Shown here piece after piece: positions 1 through 5,574 of a stretch of 5,574 nucleotides of DNA. Under the pieces are notes generated by a model. That model was not told the DNA's origin and searched no databases. It saw nothing but the letters and a program-made list of their open reading frames with translations. Origin of the DNA: an uncultured Hymenobacter sp. (GTDB lineage: Bacteria; Bacteroidota; Bacteroidia; Cytophagales; Hymenobacteraceae); NCBI GenBank assembly GCA_937871705.1, contig CALMOO010000306.1:1-5574 (forward strand), in the 5' to 3' direction. Position 1 is the first letter of the stretch, and each line of letters opens with the position of its first letter. The translations under genes and the position numbers were made by a program.

Positions 1-572
1 ACTACGCCAAGGAGGAGCAACCGCAGAGCGTGCAGATGGCCGGCGGCAACATCAATATGGTGCCCGATAAGAACCCGGCGGTCAACCCCCGCCCCCAGCC
101 TGCGTCCCCCCTCGAAGCGCAGTATTTCGACTTCGCTGCCCGTACTATCACGGCCGTGACTACCATCGGCGGTACGGCCTATGCCTTACCGCCACAGTCA
201 GCGCCCGCCCCGCCCGCTGGTTGGCGCGACCTGTCCCAGACCAAAAAAATAGCCGGGTACTTCTGCCACAAAGCCACGGTGCCTTTCAAAAAGGAAACCT
301 ACACGCTATGGGTCACGACAGAACTGCCGTTCACGTACTCGCCGGTGCGCGAGCTAACGCCTGTTCAGGGCGTGGTGCTGGCCCTGAGCAGCGACCAGGA
401 AGAATATCTTGCCACTAAGCTCACGGCCGAGCCGGTGACCGAAGCGGCCGTGCGCCCCAGCCCCCAGTCCCAGCCTATAACCGAAGCGGCGCTACAAGAA
501 CTGCGGGCAAAGGCTCGGGCTGATAGCCGACAGCAGCTGATGGAGCAATTCGCCAACCCGACGGCCCACTAA
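1..572 (+). CDS. GLPGLI family protein, 3' portion (5' end outside window)
   Basis: The frame is open from the left edge (first full codon at 3), so the N terminus and any signal peptide are missing. About 190 residues are visible, against roughly 250-300 for a complete member. The family signature is recognisable: a Trp at 222-224 followed by KKIAGYFCHKA, matching the conserved W-x(n)-K-I-x-G-Y-x-C-x-KA block, then LWVTTELPFTYSP (306-344), which corresponds to the usual aWYT-x-x-IP-x-x-x-GP block. The name-giving GLPGLI segment is replaced by a degenerate TPVQGVVL (about 357-380), followed by the expected strand ending in YLATKL. A Pro-rich stretch precedes the core and a Gln/Arg-rich helical tail ends it. 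Family members are exported proteins of Bacteroidota with no established biochemical role, often encoded beside outer membrane receptors. Here the stop lies 3 nt before the receptor start, so co-transcription and possible translational coupling are inferred. The family call rests on motif recognition and not on an alignment. Confidence 0.72.
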   Translation, partial: YAKEEQPQSVQMAGGNINMVPDKNPAVNPRPQPASPLEAQYFDFAARTITAVTTIGGTAYALPPQSAPAPPAGWRDLSQTKKIAGYFCHKATVPFKKETYTLWVTTELPFTYSPVRELTPVQGVVLALSSDQEEYLATKLTAEPVTEAAVRPSPQSQPITEAALQELRAKARADSRQQLMEQFANPTAH

Positions 573-575
573 CCG

Positions 576-3395
576 ATGGAGAAAATCATTTTTAGTGCAG
601 TGCTGGTCCTTCTGTTCGGGGCAGGCCGGGTGGGCTATGCCCAAGAGAAGCCCCCGGCCGGGGCAGCGGGGCGCGGCGTCGTGCAAGGGGTAGTGCTTGG
701 TGCCGCCTCGGGGCAACCACTGCGCGAGGCCTCGGTATCGCTGCTGCAAGCCCGCGATTCGAGCTACGTTACATTTTCGCTCACCGATGGCACTGGGCGC
801 TACGCCCTGCGCGGCGTGCGGCCAGGACATTATCTTCTGTTAGTTAATAACCTAGGGTATAAGGTACTGCAGCAGCCGGTGGAAGTTCTGGCCGCCCAGG
901 CCGCTGTGGTAGTTCCGCCGTTGCGGCTGCTAGCCGAAAGCCAGCAGTTGGGCGAAGTGGTCGTCACGCACGAGCAGGCCCCGGTCAGTATCAGCGGTGA
1001 TACGGTCGCCTTCAGCGCCCACGCCTTCAAAACGCAACCCAACGCTCCGGTCGAGCAACTCTTGAATAAGCTGCCGGGCCTGGCAGTGGACCGCGATGGC
1101 ACCATCCGCTCGCAGGGCCAAGCGGTGAAAATGCTGGTCGATGGCAAGCCGTTCTTTGGGGGCGACCCTAAAATGGCCAGCCGCAACTTACCCGCCGACA
1201 TCATTGACAAAGTGCAGGTGTATGACCAACAGAATGATCAGGCTACCTTCTCAGGCATTGACAGCGGCGAGCGGCAGCGCACCGTGCACCTGGTCACGCG
1301 CCGCGACAAGCGCCAGGGCTACTTCGGCACTGAGCAAGCCGGCGTTGGCACCGACGGCCGCTACCAAGCTCGCCTAGGCCTGAACCGCTTTAATAACGGC
1401 CAGCAGCTATCAGTTCTGGCCCAAGCTGATAATGCCAATGACCAGAGTTTTACCGACGATAGCAACCCGACCGCAGGTGGCGGCAACACGACCAGCAACG
1501 CCGGTAGCCTTAACAGCAGTGGTAGCCTGGCTTTGGAGGCCCCTGGGGGCCTGCGCAACGCGGGCAGCGTCCCAAACGGCCCCAATAGCGCTGCCGCAGG
1601 CCTCACCGAGTCCGCTTTGGGCGGCCTCAACTACCGCGATGCTTGGGGCAAGCGTGTGGAAGTAGCCGGCAGCTACCTGGCCACCCACGCCGCCACTTTT
1701 AGTGAACAAAGCGCCCATCGCCAGAACTTTACTGGCGATGCCAGCGCGGCCGTTCCCTTCACCGATGGCCTGGTGACCAGCCACGTGCGCACTAGCAGCC
1801 AGCACGCCAACCTGCGGCTCGATTACCAACTCGACTCACTCACCAGCCTGCGCCTCACTCCGGCCCTCACTTATCAAAACGTCAGCCAGCTGCGCATTGC
1901 CCCGCAGCAAACCAGCCTCGACGACCGCTTGCTTAACCAAAGCAGCAGTTACTATGAAGCCCTGGCCTACAGCCTCACCGGCGGCGGCGACGCGCTGTTC
2001 TTGCGTAAATTCCGGCGGGCGGGCCGCACGCTGTCAGCTAATTTCAATCTGAATTTGGCCGGGCAGGATGGTTCGGCGCTCAACCATTCGGTCACCACCT
2101 ACCTGGCGGCCGGCGCGAGCACCACGCAATTGCTCGACCAGCAAATAGACCAGCGCACGCCTCGGCAGAATGGTATCGTCAACCTAGTCTACACCGAGCC
2201 GTTTTCGTTGCGCCACCAGCTCGAAGCGCATTACAGCTACACCAACGCGCCCAGCCAGGCCCACCGCCTCGCCAATGACTACGATGCCGGCACGGGGCAA
2301 TACGACCGCTATAATAGCCTGCTAAGCAACGATTTCAGCAGCCGTTACACGGCCCAGCAGGCGGGATTCACTTGGCAAATGCGCCGCTTGCGTTACACCT
2401 ACAGCTTGGGCCTCGATGCCCAGCAGGCGGCTCTTAGCCTCGACAACCAGACGGCTGGTCTGGGCTTGCGTCGCACCTACTCAAGTCTGCTGCCGGCAGC
2501 CACCTTCAGCTACACTGGCGCGGGCAGCCGAACGTTGCGCCTTACCTACCGCACCGCTCTTACGGCTCCCTCGGCCAGTCAGCTTCAGCCGGTACCTGAC
2601 AATAGCAACCCACTCAGCATCAGCCTCGGTAACCCCGATTTGCGGCCCGAGTACGCACATAGCCTCACGGCCAATTACAATTACTTTGATCCTGCACGGG
2701 GGCGTACCGTGCTGGTCCTGCTGAGCAGCCAAGCGGTGCAGCATCGCATCGTATCTGCCAGCATGTTCGATGTGGGGGGCGTACGTACCACCTGGCCCAC
2801 CAATACCGATGGCTTCTTTCAGCTTAACGGCTTTTTGGCGCTGGGCCAGCGCCTACCCGCTCACCAACTCAACCTAAACGCGAGTACCACCGGCAACTTC
2901 ACAAGTAGCCAGAGTTACATCAATGCTCAGCCCAACGTGGCCCGCACCTGGAATGTGGGCCAGACTTTCAGTGCTAACTCGGCTTATAACGAGCACTTGG
3001 AAGTAGGTTTAAATGCCAACTTCACGTACCAGCAGGCCACTTATTCGCTTTCTGAAACTCAGCGTACGGCCTACTTTACTCAAACCATTAGCGGCGACGT
3101 GTATTGGCGCCTGCCCAGCCACTGGGTATTCACGTCGGACGCATATTTTACCAACAATACTGGCCTAGCCGCCGGCTACAACCAGCACGTGCTACTGTGG
3201 AATGCAGGTCTGACCTACCAGTTTTTCGCCAACCGCCAGGCCGAAGTCAAGCTCTATGCCTTCGACCTGCTCAACCAGAACCGCAGTGTGGTGCGCAATG
3301 CCACAGACACCTATTTGGAGGATGTGCGCAGTCGCGTACTAGCGCGCTATCTGCTGCTTAGTTTTTCCTGCCAGTTGCGCCATTTTGGTCAATAA
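576..3395 (+). CDS. TonB-dependent-receptor-like outer membrane beta-barrel protein
   Basis: The protein has 939 residues and appears complete. Residues 1-22 form a signal peptide (Lys3, hydrophobic core IIFSAVLVLLFGAG, cleavage after GYA leaving Gln). Residues about 35-120 form a carboxypeptidase-regulatory-like Ig-type domain, with VQGVVLGAASGQPLREASV and the DGTGRYALRGVRPGHY turn. Residues about 125-245 form a plug-like region: GEVVV, GDTVAFSA, the VEQLLNKLPGL helix, VKMLVDGKPFFGGDP, and NLPADIIDKVQVYD. A Gly/Asn/Ser-rich segment at about 297-342 precedes GLNYRDAWG and the barrel, which runs to the C terminus. The barrel has alternating aromatic strands and ends in LLSFSCQLRHFGQ, the expected closing strand. 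This architecture matches the outer membrane beta-barrel family (PF14905 type), which sits in the outer membrane and may import ligands with TonB energy. No TonB box or ligand can be identified. The ATG lies 3 nt after the upstream stop with no Shine-Dalgarno, as usual in this phylum, and the signal peptide begins exactly there. The gene is probably in an operon with the preceding GLPGLI gene. Confidence 0.93.
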   Translation: MEKIIFSAVLVLLFGAGRVGYAQEKPPAGAAGRGVVQGVVLGAASGQPLREASVSLLQARDSSYVTFSLTDGTGRYALRGVRPGHYLLLVNNLGYKVLQQPVEVLAAQAAVVVPPLRLLAESQQLGEVVVTHEQAPVSISGDTVAFSAHAFKTQPNAPVEQLLNKLPGLAVDRDGTIRSQGQAVKMLVDGKPFFGGDPKMASRNLPADIIDKVQVYDQQNDQATFSGIDSGERQRTVHLVTRRDKRQGYFGTEQAGVGTDGRYQARLGLNRFNNGQQLSVLAQADNANDQSFTDDSNPTAGGGNTTSNAGSLNSSGSLALEAPGGLRNAGSVPNGPNSAAAGLTESALGGLNYRDAWGKRVEVAGSYLATHAATFSEQSAHRQNFTGDASAAVPFTDGLVTSHVRTSSQHANLRLDYQLDSLTSLRLTPALTYQNVSQLRIAPQQTSLDDRLLNQSSSYYEALAYSLTGGGDALFLRKFRRAGRTLSANFNLNLAGQDGSALNHSVTTYLAAGASTTQLLDQQIDQRTPRQNGIVNLVYTEPFSLRHQLEAHYSYTNAPSQAHRLANDYDAGTGQYDRYNSLLSNDFSSRYTAQQAGFTWQMRRLRYTYSLGLDAQQAALSLDNQTAGLGLRRTYSSLLPAATFSYTGAGSRTLRLTYRTALTAPSASQLQPVPDNSNPLSISLGNPDLRPEYAHSLTANYNYFDPARGRTVLVLLSSQAVQHRIVSASMFDVGGVRTTWPTNTDGFFQLNGFLALGQRLPAHQLNLNASTTGNFTSSQSYINAQPNVARTWNVGQTFSANSAYNEHLEVGLNANFTYQQATYSLSETQRTAYFTQTISGDVYWRLPSHWVFTSDAYFTNNTGLAAGYNQHVLLWNAGLTYQFFANRQAEVKLYAFDLLNQNRSVVRNATDTYLEDVRSRVLARYLLLSFSCQLRHFGQ

Positions 3396-3650
3396 TTAGT
3401 TCTCAGAAGACTTGTCCACCCACTTTTGAAAACTTAAAATCACCTGTTTCTCATGTTGTATAAAGAGGGCTTTCATACCTTTGTGTTTAAATATATGAGT
3501 TTCTTCAGTCCGTTTATTCAAGTAACTGAGAAAATCTATTAATTCAGTCTTTGGCAGCGAAGAAGCGTATACTTGCACTGTTGTTTCTACATAGTGGACG
3601 CTCACAGAGTAATTATGGCCTTGGTTAAAAGTTTGGTCCAAAAGTCGCAT
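3396..3650 (-). CDS. hypothetical protein, 84 aa, AT-rich
   Basis: I do not recognise this protein. An ATG at 3650 opens 84 codons, and an in-frame TGA lies 15 nt upstream, so the start cannot lie much further out. The product has no signal peptide, membrane segment or cysteine. It looks like a small alpha/beta fold: two strands (YSVSVHYVETTVQVYAS), a helix (KTELIDFLSYLNKRTEE), then two strands (HKGMKALFIQ and KQVILSFQKWV). By hand count the reading frame is about 36% GC, far below the roughly 60% of the genes on either side, which suggests acquisition from elsewhere. Its stop codon directly abuts the stop of the convergent outer membrane receptor gene. A TATAAT at 3695-3690 on this strand could be a -10 element, but no matching -35 or Bacteroidota TTG/TAnnTTTG pair is present. 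A spurious frame in an AT-rich spacer is possible, although the amino acid composition looks protein-like. Confidence 0.45.
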   Translation of the reverse strand: MRLLDQTFNQGHNYSVSVHYVETTVQVYASSLPKTELIDFLSYLNKRTEETHIFKHKGMKALFIQHEKQVILSFQKWVDKSSEN

Positions 3651-3830
3651 TTGGATTTGCCGTCAGTTATTTCCAGTTTTCAAGACGCGATTATAACTCG
3701 TTGTGTGACTCAGAGATCATAGCTCATAAAGTGAAAAGCCAAAAACTTTCAGAATCTACTGCGTGACCCAGCAAAAAGCGTCTTTTCGGCCTGCTTGCTG
3801 GGGGTAGAAGAGGGGGCTCCGCATGTCGCA
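3651..3830. other. AT-rich non-coding spacer between the small gene and the insertion sequence
   Basis: No reading frame of useful length is seen on either strand. The first 130 nt are about 40% GC, continuing the AT-rich island of the adjacent small gene. Composition then changes to G-rich (ggggtagaagaggggg) just before the insertion sequence. The only structure is the hairpin at 3767-3802. Any promoter of the 84-residue gene must lie here, but no convincing Bacteroidota promoter was found. Confidence 0.5.
3767..3802. repeat. Hairpin-forming inverted repeat CCCAGCAA/TTGCTGGG
   Basis: Perfect 8-bp arms at 3767-3774 and 3795-3802 are separated by 20 nt, and a few extra inner pairs (AGC/GCT) are possible with a bulge. 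It lies 58 nt beyond the transposase stop, just outside the left end of the insertion sequence. It could act as a weak transcription stop for leftward transcription, but no T-run follows the stem on either strand, so it is not called a terminator. Confidence 0.35.
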
Positions 3831-3845
3831 GTGGCTGTTGCAGAA
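3831..3845 (+). repeat. Left terminal inverted repeat of the insertion sequence
   Basis: GTGGCTGTTGCAGAA is the exact reverse complement of 5410-5424. The match stops at once on the outer side (A against G). On the inner side it fails at the next base, with only scattered agreement beyond. The CTGTTGCA core resembles the ends of many DDE insertion sequences. It lies on the 3' side of the transposase gene. Confidence 0.75.
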
Positions 3846-3859
3846 CTCCGGACTCGTCC

Positions 3860-5378
3860 CTACCGCGGATACTGCCGGCGGTAAAGCTTCCGCCAAAAGG
3901 ACAAAAACTGCCCTTCTAGGGGTGGCTTGGGCAGGGCGATGGTCAGGCGTAGCGTCTTCGTGGACTGGTGCTTGAGCAGCTTCTTGAGATTGAAGGCAAC
4001 GGCCGTGAGCAGCATCGTTTTATGCGCGCTACTCCGACCTCGCGTGTTCACCCGGCGCATACCGTAGTGCTGGAGTAAGCTGCCAAAAACGGGCTCCACT
4101 GTACGTTGCCGCAGCCGGCGCATCCGCCGGCCTGGCCGACTTTGCTGCCGTGCCAGCGCCCGGCGGTAGTGGGCATCGTAGGCTGTACGCGTAATCTTAC
4201 GGCTCTTACTTTTCGGGATACAGGTTGGTTTGCGCGGGCAGCGGCGACAATCGCCGGTGGCGGCGCTGTAGCGCTTGGAGAGTCGACCGTCGGGGTCGGA
4301 ATCGAAGCGCTTAAACGGCAGCTGCTTACCTGCTGGACAGGTAAAGCAATCCGTTTCCTTATCATAGGTAAAGCCCTCAATTTCGGGCTTGTACTGGCCG
4401 AAGACGGGAATCCAGGGCGTGATGCCGCGGGCTTCGAGCAGGGCGTAGTTCAGCCCATTCGAGTAATTGGTGTCCGCTACGACCGCTGCTACCGGTAGCT
4501 CATGGGCCAGCAGGCGCTGGCATAGGGGCTCCACGATGCTGGGCAGCAGGGTGCTATCGCGGCGGTCGGCAAAGTCGGCCTGCACGTGGCTGATAACGCC
4601 ATGCTCTTCGTCCACAGCTAGACTGCACAGGTAGTTGAGGGCGCGGGCCTTGCCGGGCTTGACCGAGATGCGGGCATCGGGGTCGGCGGGGCTATAGTGC
4701 GTCTTGTTGCTCAGCAGCCGCGCCTGCGGCCGGTCGCGTCCTAGCGGGCCACTGTTATTACGGCCGTAGCGGGCGTGAGCCGCGGCCACGCGCCGTAAGT
4801 GATGCTCGGGGCTGGCGCGTACGGCCACTGGTGAGGCAACCGGCCTTTCTACTACCTCACTGGCCACCTGCAGGACCGGCGTCGGCACATCGGCGGGTGG
4901 CTTTTCGCACAGGCTTTCGAGCGAAGCGTTGGCCTTGACAAAGGCCGAGTCCACCGCCTGGGTGTGGCCCGTCACGAGGCCGGCGGCCACGCACTGGGCA
5001 AAGACGTGGTCGAACAGGTGCTCGAAGACGGCGGCCGGAAAAAGCTGACGGGTGCGGCTAACGGTGGAGTGCCAAGGTAGGTCCTCGTCCACTTCATAGC
5101 CGAGGAAGTAGAGAATATCCAGCCGTAGGCTGCAGTGCTCGAGGAGTCGGCGGTCGCTGACCAGGTTTTCCAAGCGGCTGACGAGCATCAGCTTAAAGAA
5201 CACAACCGGGTCCAGGGAGGGCTGGCCGGTGTGGCTATAGAGGGTCTGGGTCTACTGGTAGAGAAAATTCCAGTCGAGCAGCTCGGCCAAGCGGCGATAG
5301 AGATTCTGCTGCGGTACGCGCTCCGACAAGCGGAAGCGCAAGCACGACTCGGTCAGTAAACTGCTTATGGCCTTGCAT
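3860..5378 (-). pseudogene. IS1182-family transposase, disrupted by a frameshift and an amber stop
   Basis: The intact gene would start at the ATG at 5378 (MQGHKQFTDRVVL), then continue one frame over as RFRLSERVPQQNLYRRL, LDWNFLYQ, an amber codon, and TQTLYSHTGQPSLDPVV. The span is 1519 nt, exactly one more than 506 codons, so one extra base near 5342 explains the shift. The second lesion is TAG at 5254-5252, codon 42 of the 505-residue reconstruction. From 5203 a 447-codon frame is uninterrupted and keeps the family blocks: SDRRLLEHCSLRLDILYFLGY (N-terminal DUF772-like domain), LPWHSTVSRTRQLFP, the catalytic Asp in AVDSAFVKANAS (Asp143), Asp in VVADTNYSNG (Asp302), and Glu in RTVEPVFGSL (Glu428). 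A CxxC (CFTC) and a CRRCPRKPTC cluster, possibly metal-binding, lie between the second Asp and the Glu. Initiation at the GTG at 5203 would lose 58 residues, so activity is doubtful. Two sequencing errors are a less likely explanation. Confidence 0.88.
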
Positions 5379-5409
5379 AGCCCTAAGATACCGCTGGTCA
5401 GCCACCTAC

Positions 5410-5424
5410 TTCTGCAACAGCCAC
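5410..5424 (-). repeat. Right terminal inverted repeat of the insertion sequence
   Basis: TTCTGCAACAGCCAC is the exact reverse complement of the left repeat at 3831-3845. It lies 31 nt upstream of the transposase ATG, where an IS promoter would normally sit. A partial direct copy (CAGCCACC at 5399-5406 and again at 5418-5425) lies just inside. Confidence 0.75.
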
Positions 5425-5427
5425 CAC

Positions 5428-5511
5428 ACCTTTCGGCAACTCCCACTCCTACTCCCACCAGGTAACTAAAAGGCTGCGTTTCGGCGGATCAAGAAGGGGG
5501 TTCCGAAAGGT
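5428..5511. repeat. Spaced inverted repeat ACCTTTCGG/CCGAAAGGT upstream of the recombinase
   Basis: Perfect 9-bp arms lie at 5428-5436 and 5503-5511. The similarity widens to 5421-5436 against 5503-5519, 15 matches with one mismatch and one gap. The arms are 66 nt apart and lie between the right end of the insertion sequence and the start of a putative serine recombinase. Serine resolvases commonly act on paired recombinase-binding sites beside their own gene, so a recombination site is one possible reading. A chance or structural repeat is equally possible. Confidence 0.35.
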
Positions 5512-5520
5512 TTTGGTGGT

Positions 5521-5528
5521 TAGCTTTG
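5521..5528 (+). promoter_or_regulatory. Bacteroidota-type -7 promoter element TAGCTTTG
   Basis: TAGCTTTG matches the TAnnTTTG consensus of the primary sigma factor in Bacteroidota exactly. It ends 20 nt before the ATG at 5549, which would give a leader of about 15 nt. No clear TTG or TTTG occurs 19-22 nt upstream; the sequence there is GGGGTTCC, so the -33 half is poor. It would drive the recombinase gene that runs off the right edge. Confidence 0.45.
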
Positions 5529-5548
5529 TGACCCATACTTCCTGAGCC

Positions 5549-5574
5549 ATGCAACATACCTTTGGCTACGCCCG
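5549..5574 (+). CDS. Putative serine recombinase (resolvase/invertase family), N-terminal fragment
   Basis: An ATG at 5549 opens MQHTFGYA, followed by CG at the window edge; every CGN codon is Arg, so the ninth residue is Arg. FGYAR this close to the N terminus is the start of the GYARVST signature of serine recombinases, in which the Ser a few residues later is the nucleophile. That Ser is not visible here. The start is supported by the TAGCTTTG promoter element 20 nt upstream and by the position of the motif. Known members cut and rejoin DNA through a phosphoserine link, resolving cointegrates or inverting segments. With only nine codons seen, the call is an inference. No Shine-Dalgarno is present, as is normal for this phylum. 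Confidence 0.55.

Larger units (their letters stand above)
3831..5424 (-). mobile_element. Degenerate IS1182-family insertion sequence
   Basis: The element is about 1.6 kb, within the usual size of the IS1182 family. It is bounded by perfect 15-bp inverted repeats (GTGGCTGTTGCAGAA inward from each end) and filled by one transposase gene on the minus strand. The transposase start lies 31 nt inside the right repeat and its stop 14 nt inside the left one, the tight packing expected of an IS. No passenger gene is present. Flanking 4-mers are CGCA (left) and CACA (right), so no exact target duplication is visible with these boundaries; the true ends may lie a few bases away or further out. The transposase is broken, so the copy should not move on its own. 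The family is called from transposase motifs. Confidence 0.8.

Noticed and set aside
1410..1829. 139-codon minus-strand reading frame inside the receptor gene
   Set aside because: It is antisense to a clearly coding frame of high GC, and the translation has no recognisable motif.
3690..3695. TATAAT on the minus strand as promoter of the 84-residue gene
   Set aside because: It is an exact E. coli-type -10 hexamer, but there is no -35 match and Bacteroidota use a different consensus; it is mentioned only as a possibility in the gene entry.
4106..4498. 130-codon plus-strand reading frame inside the transposase
   Set aside because: It lies antisense to the conserved catalytic region of the transposase and resembles nothing; it is a by-product of GC-rich codon use.
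5383..5390. TATCTTAG on the minus strand as the transposase promoter -7 element
   Set aside because: It differs from TAnnTTTG at one base and ends only 4 nt before the ATG, leaving no room for a leader.
5252..5458. Separate 68-residue gene starting at the GTG at 5458 (MGVGVGVAERCGG...)
   Set aside because: Its C-terminal half is the transposase N-terminal block, and its first part reads through the terminal repeat and the G-rich flank out of frame with the proper MQG start.
3763..5535. 8-bp direct repeat GTGACCCA at 3763-3770 and 5528-5535 as a target-site duplication
   Set aside because: It lies about 60 and 100 nt outside the terminal repeats, no inverted repeats adjoin it, and an 8-mer match between two flanks of about 100 nt is not rare by chance.
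1..5574. CRISPR arrays, tRNA or rRNA genes, riboswitches
   Set aside because: No regularly spaced repeats, cloverleaf with a CCA-type end, or conserved RNA segments were seen by reading both strands.

Overview
The window looks like a chromosomal stretch of a GC-rich member of the Bacteroidota, most likely a Hymenobacter-type (Cytophagales) bacterium. The reasons are a GLPGLI-family gene followed directly by a CarboxypepD_reg/plug/beta-barrel outer membrane receptor, the absence of Shine-Dalgarno sequences at gene starts, a TAnnTTTG promoter element near the right edge, and roughly 60% GC in the main genes. The genus is inferred from gene style only.

Left part (1-3395, + strand): a two-gene operon. 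The 3' portion of a GLPGLI-family secreted or periplasmic protein ends 3 nt before a complete 939-residue TonB-dependent-receptor-like outer membrane beta-barrel protein. The pairing is common in Bacteroidota, and the two products probably work together at the outer membrane. Their substrate cannot be read from the sequence.

Middle (3396-3830): an AT-rich island of about 36-42% GC. It holds one small unrecognised gene on the minus strand (84 residues), whose stop codon abuts the receptor's stop, followed by a non-coding stretch with a hairpin.

Right part (3831-5424): a decaying IS1182-type insertion sequence bounded by perfect 15-bp terminal inverted repeats. Its transposase, on the minus strand, keeps its DDE residues but carries two lesions near the N terminus: an extra base near 5342 and an in-frame amber codon at 5252-5254. 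The reconstructed protein would be 505 residues.

Right edge (5425-5574): a spaced inverted repeat, a Bacteroidota-type promoter element, and the first nine codons of a new gene. Its N terminus ends in FGYAR, the start of the GYARVST signature of serine recombinases (resolvase/invertase family). The IS remnant, the AT-rich island and this recombinase suggest an accessory region beside a conserved outer-membrane operon. I found no convincing evidence of a new defence or other undescribed system; the open points are the unknown 84-residue protein and the recombinase-proximal repeats.
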